Of a stretch of DNA of 64,000 nt, positions 25,187-33,675 are shown in pieces (position 1 is the stretch's first letter; every line of letters starts with the position of its first letter). The translations under genes and the position numbers were made by a program. The stretch lies in the NCBI RefSeq assembly GCF_002209565.1, contig NZ_NJIH01000010.1:62001-126000 (forward strand), in the 5' to 3' direction. Under the pieces are notes generated by a model that worked only from the letters and a program-made list of their open reading frames with translations, did no database searches and was not told the DNA's origin. The stretch is from Candidimonas nitroreducens. Lineage in GTDB: Bacteria; Pseudomonadota; Gammaproteobacteria; Burkholderiales; Burkholderiaceae_B.

Positions 25187-26086
25187 TCAAAGCGCCCGTA
25201 TGCTTTCGATCAAAGCATCCATGAAGGTCTGGCTAGCCGGCGACAGCGAGCGGCCGATGCGCGTGACCAGGCCTATAGAGCGCGATACGGCGGGCCGCTG
25301 CAGCGGCACCGGGGCCAGCGCCTCGTTCTTGGTCAGGTGCAGAGCCAGCCGCGGCACGGCCGACACGCCCAGGCCGGCGGCGACTAGGGCGCCGTTGGCG
25401 GCGATGCTCGGGGCCTCCAGCGCCGGCACGATATGCATGCCTTTCTGCAGGAATACGGCGTCGGTGATGGGGCGGATGCTGCTGCCGGGCATGCTGGCTA
25501 TGAAGGGCCGCGAGGCGAACGCCGACCAGGGCGCGTACGCCTGGGCGGCGAGCGGGTCGTCGCGGTGACACAGCAGCACGAAAGGGTCGTCCAGCAGCGG
25601 CAAGTAGCGCAGCGCGGCGTCCGGCTCGGACGGCACGCCGATGGCGAAGTCAGCCCGGCCCTCGTTCACATGGCCGCGCAGCACCTCGGCCGGGCCTTCC
25701 AGCAGGGAAAAGCTGACTTGCGGGTATTGGCGACGGAATGCCGCGATGGCATTGGGCAGCAGCGCAATACCCACCGACGGCAGCGCGGCCACGGTAATAT
25801 GGCCGCTGCGCCCCTCCAGGAATTGTGACAACTCGCTGAAGGCGCTGTTGAAATCGTCCAGAATACGCAGTGCGATCGGCAGCAGTTCGGCGCCGGCCGG
25901 CGTAATACTGACGTGGCGCGTGTCGCGGTCGAACAATTGGGCGCCGACAACCCCCTCGACCAGCTTGATGGTGCGGCTCAGGGCTGGCTGCGATACATGC
26001 AGCGCCTGGGCGGCGGCGCGGAAATTGCGTGTGGTCGCCAGCGTGGCAAAGGCCTCGAGCTGCTGCAGCGTCAAATTGACTTTCAT
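25187..26086 (-). CDS. LysR-family transcriptional regulator
   Basis: A 299-residue LysR protein. The N-terminal helix-turn-helix spans about residues 15-40 (TRNFRAAAQALHVSQPALSR), followed by the linker helix and an effector domain of two alpha/beta lobes starting at GHITVAALPSVG. The ATG at 26086 matches the usual short LysR N-terminus; an ATG at 26101 adds five residues. It is divergent from the CoA-transferase operon, and the sequence TTGAT-N11-ATCAA just before its start fits a LysR T-N11-A box. It probably activates that operon and represses itself. Confidence 0.92.
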   Translation of the reverse strand: MKVNLTLQQLEAFATLATTRNFRAAAQALHVSQPALSRTIKLVEGVVGAQLFDRDTRHVSITPAGAELLPIALRILDDFNSAFSELSQFLEGRSGHITVAALPSVGIALLPNAIAAFRRQYPQVSFSLLEGPAEVLRGHVNEGRADFAIGVPSEPDAALRYLPLLDDPFVLLCHRDDPLAAQAYAPWSAFASRPFIASMPGSSIRPITDAVFLQKGMHIVPALEAPSIAANGALVAAGLGVSAVPRLALHLTKNEALAPVPLQRPAVSRSIGLVTRIGRSLSPASQTFMDALIESIRAL

Positions 26087-26092
26087 GGCGCA

Positions 26093-26113
26093 TTGATCCA
26101 TTCAAGTTATCAA
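26093..26113. promoter_or_regulatory. Candidate LysR T-N11-A box
   Basis: TTGAT (26093-26097) and ATCAA (26109-26113) form an inverted repeat with 11 bases between, in the LysR/CoA-transferase divergent region. Its position at the lysR start suits autorepression. Confidence 0.5.
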
Positions 26114-26242
26114 ACATATAAAAACATTCTAATTCACATATCAACCGACACGCGCCAAAATGGCATGTGGGCAGCTGCGGACATGCGGCGCACAAACCTG
26201 CGCGCCGGCCCGCCGCACACTGAACGGAGCTTACCGAAGCCG

Positions 26243-27397
26243 ATGAGCGGAATACTCGAAGGCATACGCGTGCTGGAACTCGGCCAGGTGCTGGCCGGGC
26301 CTTTCGCGGGCGCGATCTTTGCCGATCTGGGCGCCGAAGTGGTGAAACTCGAGCGCCCCGACGGCGGCGACGACGCGCGCCGCATGGGCCCGGCCTTTCG
26401 CCATGGCGACGCACTGAACTTCCACGTCTTCAACTGCGGCAAAAAATCGGTGGCCATAGACCTGAAGTCGGCCGCGGGCATGGCCGCCTTCGAGCGCCTG
26501 GCCGCGCAAACCGATATCCTGGTGCACAACCTGCGCCCGGGGGTCACGGCCGGCCTCGGCATAGACGGGCCGGCGCTGTGCGCGCGGCATCCGCGCCTGA
26601 TTTATTGCGCGATCTCGGCCTTCGGCCACGCCGGGCCCATGGCGGCGCGCCCCGGATACGAGCCCCTGGTGCAGGCCTTCAGCGGGCTGTCCAGCATCAA
26701 CGGCGGCCCCGACGACCCGCCCATGCGCACTGGCGCATCGGTGTGCGACCAAGGTACGGGCATGTGGGCGGTGATCAGTACGCTGGCCCTGCTCGAGCGG
26801 CGCCACCGCACCGGCCGGGGCGGCGTCGTCGACGCCTCGCTGCTGGAAACGGCCATGCTCTGGACAGGCCAGAAAGCCGACTCTTACACCAATGAAGGCA
26901 AGCAGCCGGTACGCCACCGCTCGGGACACCCGGGCTTTGTACCCTACGAAGCCTTCGAAACCGCCGACGCGCCCCTGCTGATATGCTGCGGCAACGACCG
27001 CTTGTTCGCCAAGTTCGCCCACGAACTGGAGCGCGACGATTGGGCCGCCGACGAGCGCTATGCCACCAATCGTGCGCGGCTGCGCAACAAAAGCGAATTG
27101 TTGGCGCAAATCATTCCCTTGCTGCGCTTGCGTACCCGCGCCGACTGGCTGGCCCGCTTCGAAGCCGCGGGCGTGCCCTGTTCCCCCATTCATACCATTC
27201 CCGAGGCGCTCAGCCATCCGCAGGTGCGCGCCCTGAGCCAATTGCAGGAAGTTCCCGGCGAAGACTTCCGCCTTACCGCCCTGCCGTTTACGGTGGACGG
27301 CGCGCGGCCGCGACGCCGCGGCCCGGCGCCGCGGCTGGGCCAGCACAATGCCGAATTCGATCTGCCGCCCAACCCCACAGGAGACGACCATGTCTGA
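26243..27397 (+). CDS. CaiB/BaiF-family CoA-transferase (family III)
   Basis: A 384-residue enzyme with the family fold. Visible: RVLELGQVLAGPFAG near the N-terminus, ADLGAEVVKLERPDGGD, LRPGVTAGLGID, and the catalytic Asp169 in SVCDQGTGMW at the same position as in formyl-CoA transferase. It moves CoA between organic acids via an aspartyl-CoA intermediate. The next gene, an HMG-CoA-lyase-like protein, starts eight bases before its stop, so the two are translationally coupled. Together they suggest that an acid is activated to its CoA ester, then cleaved. Confidence 0.92.
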   Translation: MSGILEGIRVLELGQVLAGPFAGAIFADLGAEVVKLERPDGGDDARRMGPAFRHGDALNFHVFNCGKKSVAIDLKSAAGMAAFERLAAQTDILVHNLRPGVTAGLGIDGPALCARHPRLIYCAISAFGHAGPMAARPGYEPLVQAFSGLSSINGGPDDPPMRTGASVCDQGTGMWAVISTLALLERRHRTGRGGVVDASLLETAMLWTGQKADSYTNEGKQPVRHRSGHPGFVPYEAFETADAPLLICCGNDRLFAKFAHELERDDWAADERYATNRARLRNKSELLAQIIPLLRLRTRADWLARFEAAGVPCSPIHTIPEALSHPQVRALSQLQEVPGEDFRLTALPFTVDGARPRRRGPAPRLGQHNAEFDLPPNPTGDDHV

Positions 27398-28337
27398 TCT
27401 GCCCCGCCGTATCCACATCCACGAAGAAGGGCCGCGCGAAGGCTTCCAGATCGAGCCCGGGCCGATCGCCAGCGCCGACAAGGTGCGCTTCATAGAAATG
27501 CTGGCCGACACGGGCCTGACCGAAATCCAATGCGTGTCGTTCGTGAATCCCCGTCGCGTGCCCACCATGGCCGATGCCGAAGAGGTGGCGGGCGCCATCC
27601 GCCAGCGCGACGGGGTGCACTACACCGGCCTGTGGCTGAACCAGCGCGGCCTGCTGCGCGCGCTGCAAACGCCCCTGCACACCGAAGGCTATGTGCGCAC
27701 CAGCGGCTCGGACGCCTTTTCGCTTAGCAACAACGGCAGAAGCGTCGAAGAATCGCTGCAAGAACAGCGCGCCACGCTGGATTACTGCATCGAGCACAAT
27801 ATTCCCTTGTCGGGCGGTATCGTCACCACCGCCTTCGGCTGCAACCTGGAAGGCGAAATCCCGGCTGCTCGCGTCGTCGAGCGTGTTGCGCAGCTGCTGG
27901 ACTTCGTCGAGAGCTACGGCTTGCAGCTGCCGATACTGCGGCTGGCCGACACCGTGGGCTGGGCCAACCCCAATTCCGTGGCCACGCTGCTGGGCGCCCT
28001 GCGCGAGAAATGGCCCGAACTGCGCCTGGGCCTGCACCTGCACGATACACGCGGCACCGCCATGGCCAACGCCCTGATCGGCCTGCAGTTCGGCATCGAC
28101 ACTTTCGACAGCTCCTGCGCAGGCCTGGGCGGCTGCCCATTCGCCGGCCACAAGGGCGCGGCCGGCAACATCTGTACCGAAGACCTGGCATTCATGTGCG
28201 CGGAAATGGGCATAGAAACCGGCGTAGACCTGGACGCACTGGCCGAATGCGCGCGCTACGCTGAAGAACTCGTGGGCCATCCATTGCCCGGAAAGCTGAT
28301 GCGCGGCGGCACGCTGACACGCTGGCGCGTACAGTAA
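27390..28337 (+). CDS. HMG-CoA lyase-like DRE-TIM metallolyase
   Basis: A 315-residue TIM-barrel protein. Retained HMG-CoA lyase features are Arg16, the metal histidines His216 and His218 in LHLHDTRG, the catalytic cysteine Cys249 in GLGGCPFAGHKGAAGN, and Asn260. Two usual residues differ: the metal aspartate of PRDGLQ is Glu17 (PREGFQ), and the glutamate of IEATSF is Gln47 (IQCVSF). That makes true HMG-CoA lyase activity doubtful and a related 3-hydroxyacyl-CoA or citramalyl-CoA type cleavage plausible. The start at 27390 has AGGAG and overlaps the CoA-transferase stop. A Bug gene follows. Confidence 0.88.
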   Translation: MSDLPRRIHIHEEGPREGFQIEPGPIASADKVRFIEMLADTGLTEIQCVSFVNPRRVPTMADAEEVAGAIRQRDGVHYTGLWLNQRGLLRALQTPLHTEGYVRTSGSDAFSLSNNGRSVEESLQEQRATLDYCIEHNIPLSGGIVTTAFGCNLEGEIPAARVVERVAQLLDFVESYGLQLPILRLADTVGWANPNSVATLLGALREKWPELRLGLHLHDTRGTAMANALIGLQFGIDTFDSSCAGLGGCPFAGHKGAAGNICTEDLAFMCAEMGIETGVDLDALAECARYAEELVGHPLPGKLMRGGTLTRWRVQ

Positions 28338-28449
28338 AGGCCGCTAGCCGGGCCGCGCTGCCTCAGCCCTTCGGGCTTCAAGCACACTGAACGGCGCCAC
28401 GTAGTGCGCGCCGAAATTCTGCACTAAAGGGAAGATACAAGGAGACCCG

Positions 28450-29508
28450 ATGAAGCAAATATCGATACATGCCCGCCGGCAACGAGCCACCGCAGCGAAC
28501 CAAGACGAGCCCATGCAGCCCGCACGCCGAGCCGGCCTGCGGGCCATCGCGGTGCTGAGCCTCGGGCTGGGCCTGGGTTTCGCAGCCGCCACCAGTTGTG
28601 CGGCCGCCGCCTACCCCGCTTCCGGCAAACCCATCACCCTGATCGTGCCATTCGGCGCTGGCAGCGGCACCGACCAGCAGGCGCGCGCCTACGCCCAGGC
28701 CCTGAACGAAGAATTCGGCGCCGATGTCGTGGTCGAGAACAAGGGCGGGGCCAGCGGCATGATCGCCGCCCAGTATGTGGCCAGGGCCCCGGCCGACGGC
28801 TATACCTTGATGCTGACCACCAACACCACCCAGGCGGCCGACGAGCACCTGTTCAAGAAACTGGCCTACGACCCCGTCAAGGACTTCACGCCCATCACCC
28901 TGCTGGCCAAGGGCTATATGTTCCTGCTGGTGAACCCCAAATCACCCTACAAATCGGTGTCCGACCTGCTTGCCGCAGCCAGGAAGGCGCCCGGCAAGCT
29001 GAACTTCGGCAGCGGCAGTTCATCCAGCCGCGTCGCCGGCGAGCTGCTCAAGCAAATGACCGGAACCGACATCGTCAACGTGCCCTACACCAGCAACCCC
29101 AAGTCCATCGTCGACCTGCTGGGCGGCCAGATAGATTTCATGTTCGCCGACGCCTCCACTGCGCTGCCGCAGATCAACGGCGGCAAGCTGCGCGCGCTGG
29201 CGGTCAGCGGCACGAAGCGCCTGCCTTCGGCGCCCAACGTGCCCACGGTCAGCGAAAGCGGCGTCAAGGGCTACGACATGTCGTACTGGACAGCGGCCTA
29301 TCTGCCCAAGGGCGCTACGCCGGAACTGCAGCAGCGCCTGAACCAGATGTTCATCAAGGCCTCTGCGTCGCAGGTCGTCAAGACCTACTACACCAACACC
29401 AGCGCCGAAGCAATCACCACCACCCCGGCCGAACTGATGCAGTTCCAGATCGCCGAATCGAAGAAGTGGGGCGACATCATCAAGAAGGCGGGTATCAAGC
29501 CGGAGTAA
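28450..29508 (+). CDS. Bug/TctC-family periplasmic solute receptor
   Basis: A 352-residue receptor with an unusually long N-region (about 30 polar residues) before the signal helix AVLSLGLGLGFAAATS. Signatures: IVPFGAGSGTDQQARAYAQ, VENKGGASGMIA, ADGYTLMLT, NVPYTSNPKSIVDLLGGQ, FMFADAS. AAGGAG precedes the ATG. A second ATG 21 codons later would give a more usual signal peptide. Third gene of the CoA-transferase/lyase operon, so it probably binds the acid activated there. Its 3' end overlaps the convergent aldo-keto reductase gene by 14 bp. Confidence 0.92.
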   Translation: MKQISIHARRQRATAANQDEPMQPARRAGLRAIAVLSLGLGLGFAAATSCAAAAYPASGKPITLIVPFGAGSGTDQQARAYAQALNEEFGADVVVENKGGASGMIAAQYVARAPADGYTLMLTTNTTQAADEHLFKKLAYDPVKDFTPITLLAKGYMFLLVNPKSPYKSVSDLLAAARKAPGKLNFGSGSSSSRVAGELLKQMTGTDIVNVPYTSNPKSIVDLLGGQIDFMFADASTALPQINGGKLRALAVSGTKRLPSAPNVPTVSESGVKGYDMSYWTAAYLPKGATPELQQRLNQMFIKASASQVVKTYYTNTSAEAITTTPAELMQFQIAESKKWGDIIKKAGIKPE

Positions 29509-30460
29509 GCGGCGGCCCGACACTGCGCCACACGCTGTCCAGCAATGCAAGATCGTCGCTGCTCAGCGGACGCTGCGCAGCGGCGGCGTTGTCCTGCACT
29601 TGGGCGACATTGGTAGCTCCGGCGATGACACATGTCACGCCGGGCCGCGAAAGCAGCCAGGCCAGCGACAGATCGGGCACGCGGCGCGCCATCAGCCGAG
29701 CCGCGTCAAAAAGGCCGGCGAGTAGTTTTTGATTGCGGATAGTCCAGAAGCGCTCGCGCACCCCCGGATCCTTGGCAAGCCGGCTGCGGGCCGGCAGCGG
29801 GCGGCCCGGCACGATGGATCCAGACAGCATGCCCGTGGCCAATGGAAAATAAGGCATGATACTCACGCCCGACTGCAGCGCTGCCGGAACAAGCGCCGTC
29901 TCGCATTCGCGCGACAAAAAGTTGTACTCCGCCTGGCACGCAATGAAACGCGAGCACTGCTCCTGTCTCGAACAGTCCGCAGCCTGCAGCAATTGATCAC
30001 CGCTGAAATTTCCGCAACCGATATACCGTACCTTACCCTGCCGCACCAGATCGTCCAGAGCCCGCAAGGTTTCTTCTACGGGAGTATGCGAATCGGGATA
30101 ATGGATCTGGTACAGGTCGATCCAGCTCGTGCCCAAGCGCTTCAAGCTGGCCTCGACTTCACGCATGATCTCCTTGCGGGAATTGTCCGGCCCATTGCGT
30201 CGAGGCGACATTGGCATGCCCACCTTGGTGGCCAGCACCGCCTGCTGGCGCCGCGCTCCCAATGCCGCTCCAAGCAAAGTTTCCGAGCCGCCGCCTGCCC
30301 CATAGATATTGGCCGTATCGAACAAGGTCACGCCTAGATCCAGGGCGCAGTGAACCACCTCGCGCACTCCGGCCCCGTCGAGCTTGGTGCCAAAACTGTT
30401 GCATCCCATTCCGATAGCGGACACCTCCAGCCCCGAACCGCCCAATAATCTCATTTCCAT
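29495..30460 (-). CDS. Aldo/keto reductase
   Basis: A 321-residue (beta/alpha)8 NADPH-dependent reductase. The catalytic tetrad is visible: Asp and Tyr in FDTANIYGAGGG, Lys in LATKVG, His in YQIHYPDSHTP. The C-terminal NADPH phosphate site is near IAGATNVAQVQDN. It reduces aldehydes or ketones. ATG 30460 has AGGAG seven bases upstream, so an upstream start at 30484 is rejected. It is the last of three closely spaced minus-strand genes with the alpha/beta hydrolase and the bicupin. Confidence 0.93.
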   Translation of the reverse strand: MEMRLLGGSGLEVSAIGMGCNSFGTKLDGAGVREVVHCALDLGVTLFDTANIYGAGGGSETLLGAALGARRQQAVLATKVGMPMSPRRNGPDNSRKEIMREVEASLKRLGTSWIDLYQIHYPDSHTPVEETLRALDDLVRQGKVRYIGCGNFSGDQLLQAADCSRQEQCSRFIACQAEYNFLSRECETALVPAALQSGVSIMPYFPLATGMLSGSIVPGRPLPARSRLAKDPGVRERFWTIRNQKLLAGLFDAARLMARRVPDLSLAWLLSRPGVTCVIAGATNVAQVQDNAAAAQRPLSSDDLALLDSVWRSVGPPLTPA

Positions 30461-30493
30461 GGCCTGCTCCTGTGCTTGCACCACATGGCTGCA

Positions 30494-31204
30494 TCAAAAG
30501 CCGCGTACCCGGGCCAGCCATGCCAAAATGGCCTCGGCCAACTCCACGGGCGCCTCCAGCGGCACCATATGGCCGGTGTTCGGCAATTCCACCCAAACCG
30601 CATCCGGGATCCCCGATGCCAACTCCCTCTGCCGGTCTGGTGGATTCAGCGCATCTTCGGCGCCACTGACGATCAAGGCCGGCACATCGATCGTGCCGAG
30701 GCGCGGCCGACTGTCGGCACGATCGATCGCGATCTCTGCCTGCTCTGCATATGCTCCAGCGCCCAGGCGCTCGGCCATATCGCAAACAAGCCCGCGCAAC
30801 GCATCGTCTCGACTATGGGCGGCGGCGACATACATGGGCCACAAATCCCGTGCCACATGCAACGCCACACCGTCACGCACGGCGGCAGCGACTGCGGCAC
30901 GCCTGCGGGCAGCATTATCGGGTGGATCCGGCCGCGCATTCGCCGCGACCAGAGCCAGGCCCGCGACACGGCCGGGCGCCTGGGCGGCCATTTCCAAGGC
31001 CACGATTCCCCCCAGAGAAAACCCGACCAGGGCAAACCGCGCCGGAGCCGTTCGCAGCAGCGCTGCGGCCATTGCCGCTGCACTCCTCGCCCCCTGCAGC
31101 ACGGGCGTTTGCGCATCCCGAAGCGGCAATCGCGCCATCAAGGGAGCCCATACCTGCGCATCGCAGAGCGTTCCGGGCAACAGCAGAACGGGAGGATTTT
31201 CCAT
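30494..31204 (-). CDS. Alpha/beta hydrolase
   Basis: A 236-residue alpha/beta-hydrolase. Oxyanion-hole region LLLPGTLCDAQVW (residues 7-19), nucleophile elbow GFSLGG (about 61-66), acid in SGAEDALNPP and catalytic His in NTGHMVPLEAP. It belongs with small esterases and lactonases such as 3-oxoadipate enol-lactonase-like proteins. It sits 24 bp downstream of the bicupin gene and 33 bp upstream of the aldo-keto reductase gene, suggesting one operon, possibly for lactone or ester opening. Confidence 0.9.
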   Translation of the reverse strand: MENPPVLLLPGTLCDAQVWAPLMARLPLRDAQTPVLQGARSAAAMAAALLRTAPARFALVGFSLGGIVALEMAAQAPGRVAGLALVAANARPDPPDNAARRRAAVAAAVRDGVALHVARDLWPMYVAAAHSRDDALRGLVCDMAERLGAGAYAEQAEIAIDRADSRPRLGTIDVPALIVSGAEDALNPPDRQRELASGIPDAVWVELPNTGHMVPLEAPVELAEAILAWLARVRGF

Positions 31205-31228
31205 GGCGAGTCTCCGATGCCGCCGCCC

Positions 31229-32398
31229 TTACGCAATCAAGGTGTCGGCCGCCACACCCACGCCCAGGGCCGTGGGCGGCAGCATGTCCAAGCTAGCGAT
31301 ATAGCCATTGGGATCCAGCACATATCCAGCCGCCTGGGCTTCATCCAGCACCTCTTGCGGCCAAACTACCCGCTTGCGATGATCGCCCGCCACCGCCAGA
31401 ATGATTTCCGCCGGTGTATTGCCGGCACAGCGGATTTCCCGCCAGGCACCGGCAGGCACCGAATACATGTCCTGCGCATCCACGGTGATCCGCAACGCTG
31501 AATCCGCATCGTTCAGAACCAGGTCGATGCTGCCGCTCATAACGAATATCACGAGCTTTTCCCGCAACATGAAGCGGCCCGACGACGCCCCCGCCGACAA
31601 GCGCATCCACTCCACCGAAAAACCGTGGGGATTGGAAACGCCTGGCACCTGGTCGCGACTCTCGGTGATACCGTAGCCCAGCGCGGGTGCCAGCTCGCAG
31701 CCTTGCTGGGCAATACTGCCCAGCAAGGCCGACCTCGACCAGTCCCGCTGACTGCACCATACGATGCGTCGATCCATGTCTGCAGCCGTATAGCGAGGCA
31801 AGCTCGCCACCTGGCCGGCATCCAGAGGCCGCAGGATCTCTTCGGAGGACGGCATCGGATCGCCCGCCTGCGTATCGACCAGCATGTTGCCGCGAGTCAG
31901 GTACATGCCATGGGCCGCAGCCGCTTCCAGCACCGACGGATGCCAGATGATGCCTCCGGTATCATCGCCGCCCAATAGCGTGAAGATCCAGCCGTCGCTT
32001 TGCCCGACGTTGGAAAAACCGCGGAAAACCCAGGTTGGAATGCTGAGTATGTCGCCCGGCCCCGCGTCAACCTCGGCGACATCCGTGCCGCAGCCCCAGC
32101 GGAACTTCCAGCGGCCTTGATAGACCATGAAAACCTCAGCAGTGAAGTGCATGTGCAGATTGTTGACCGTGCCCGCAGGCATGGCGGCCGCCCCCACACT
32201 GAAGCCATGGGTCTCGGTCAAGTTCACCACTTGATCCTTCGACTGTGTCACGCCCGGGCCTATCAGCGAATAATTTTCCTTCCGCTCGGATCCCGGCAGC
32301 TTGCAATCGATGAATGCCAGCTTGCAAGCGACCATATCCGCACGCCGGATCAACCGGTGTTCCGCTTCTTCCTTGCCCACCACTATTTTCCCCATCAT
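31229..32398 (-). CDS. Two-domain cupin protein
   Basis: A 389-residue bicupin. The first cupin (about 70-160) has a metal-type set NNLHMHFTAEVFMVYQG and GDILSIPTWVFRGFSN. The second (about 255-350) keeps the fold (RLSAGASSGRFMLREKLVIFVMSG) but lacks the HxH ligands. Related proteins are uncharacterised dioxygenase- or isomerase-like cupins found with catabolic genes. ATG 32398 with AAAGGA upstream is preferred to an upstream start at 32446. A perfect palindrome at 32439-32458 lies just before it and before the divergent lacI gene, so LacI control is likely. The reaction is unknown. Confidence 0.8.
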   Translation of the reverse strand: MMGKIVVGKEEAEHRLIRRADMVACKLAFIDCKLPGSERKENYSLIGPGVTQSKDQVVNLTETHGFSVGAAAMPAGTVNNLHMHFTAEVFMVYQGRWKFRWGCGTDVAEVDAGPGDILSIPTWVFRGFSNVGQSDGWIFTLLGGDDTGGIIWHPSVLEAAAAHGMYLTRGNMLVDTQAGDPMPSSEEILRPLDAGQVASLPRYTAADMDRRIVWCSQRDWSRSALLGSIAQQGCELAPALGYGITESRDQVPGVSNPHGFSVEWMRLSAGASSGRFMLREKLVIFVMSGSIDLVLNDADSALRITVDAQDMYSVPAGAWREIRCAGNTPAEIILAVAGDHRKRVVWPQEVLDEAQAAGYVLDPNGYIASLDMLPPTALGVGVAADTLIA

Positions 32399-32438
32399 AT
32401 TGTCCTTTCCATGCCTGGTTTCACAGCCTTCGAAGCGT

Positions 32439-32458
32439 TTATGCATTCGAATGCATAA
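32439..32458. promoter_or_regulatory. LacI-type operator (20-bp perfect palindrome)
   Basis: TTATGCATTCGAATGCATAA is perfectly palindromic and centred between the divergent bicupin and lacI genes. Its 16-bp core ATGCATTCGAATGCAT recurs at 37860-37875 before the ABC importer operon. LacI proteins typically bind such even palindromes with a central CG. Confidence 0.75.
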
Positions 32459-32576
32459 TACCGCAACGAAGCAATGCCAGGCAAGGATTTATCCAATCAT
32501 GAAAGCGCAAAGACAACGTTTTTCAAACCACCGTCTTCGGGTAAAGTAGGGGCTTCATTTTCCCGCGACGCAGTTC

Positions 32577-33599
32577 ATGACTACCAAAGCACCTCAACTC
32601 AGCCGGCGTGCCACGTCCTACGACGTGGCCGTGGCCGCTGGTGTGGCCCAGTCGACGGTGTCACGCTGCTTTCAGGCTGACAGCAATATTTCCGAAGGCA
32701 CACGGGCTCATGTACGGGCGGTCGCCGAGAAACTGGGCTACACGCCCAATGCCCTGGCGCGTTCGCTGATCACCCGGCGCTCACAGACAGTCGGCGTGAT
32801 CATCACCCGCTACACCCTGCGCAACTCCCCAAACCTGCTCTACTCGCTCAGCGAAGCCTTGGGAGAGGTGAAGCAACGCCTCATTCTTCTCGCGGTCGAA
32901 GACGACGAATCGGCCCACTCCATACTGGACAGCGCCCTGGAATATCCCCTGGACGGCTTGATCAGCTGCGCCAATATGCGGGCCCAGGACGTCAAGCGCT
33001 TCGTCGACCATCATGTACCCGTCCTGTTCTTCAACCGTCATCCCCCTGCAGGCCGTGTCGATTGCATTTCTACCGACCAGCTGCGCGGTGCAGGCGACAT
33101 GGCCGCGGCGCTGGTTCAGGCCGGCTACCGCAACTTCCTATGTGTGGGCGGCCCCGAACACGCGCCCGTCAGCCAGGAGCGCACCCGCGGGTTCAATCAG
33201 CAGCTGCGCCGCGAGGGCATCCCCCCGGCAGAAGTGCTCGCCACCGATTTTTCCTACGATCGCGGCCGTACCGTATTTCTCGAGGCCATGCGGGCAGGGG
33301 CGCGCCCCGATTGCGTTTTCTGTGCCAACGACCAGCTCGCATTCGGTGTAATCGACGCTTGCCGCTACGAGCTGGGTCTGCGGGTTCCCGAGGACATTGC
33401 CGTTGCCGGGTTCGACGACATTCCCGAGGCCGAACGCCCGAGCTACAGTTTGACTACGGTGCGCCAGCCCACTACCCACATGGCCCGGCAGGCGATCCAG
33501 TTGCTGGTTCAGCGCATCGCCCACCCATCACGATCCGCGCAGCATACGGCCATCCGTGGTGAGCTGGTCAGCCGCTCCTCGGCGCCCATTGCACGCTAG
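32577..33599 (+). CDS. LacI-family transcriptional regulator
   Basis: A 340-residue LacI protein. Helix-turn-helix TSYDVAVAAGVAQSTVSRCF (about 13-32), hinge helix NALARSLITRRSQTVGV, then the periplasmic-binding-protein-like effector domain with VFCANDQLAFGVIDACR and IAVAGFDDIPEAE. It is divergent from the bicupin gene and convergent with the ABC ATPase gene. Matching palindromes near its own start and before the importer operon indicate that it represses both, induced by the imported sugar or sugar acid. No clear Shine-Dalgarno precedes the ATG. Confidence 0.93.
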   Translation: MTTKAPQLSRRATSYDVAVAAGVAQSTVSRCFQADSNISEGTRAHVRAVAEKLGYTPNALARSLITRRSQTVGVIITRYTLRNSPNLLYSLSEALGEVKQRLILLAVEDDESAHSILDSALEYPLDGLISCANMRAQDVKRFVDHHVPVLFFNRHPPAGRVDCISTDQLRGAGDMAAALVQAGYRNFLCVGGPEHAPVSQERTRGFNQQLRREGIPPAEVLATDFSYDRGRTVFLEAMRAGARPDCVFCANDQLAFGVIDACRYELGLRVPEDIAVAGFDDIPEAERPSYSLTTVRQPTTHMARQAIQLLVQRIAHPSRSAQHTAIRGELVSRSSAPIAR

Positions 33600-33675
33600 C
33601 ATCGTGCCGCGCCACAGCGCTTCACAGGAACCGGCGCGAAGATCCATGGATCCCGATGGTGTGGTAGAACGAATG

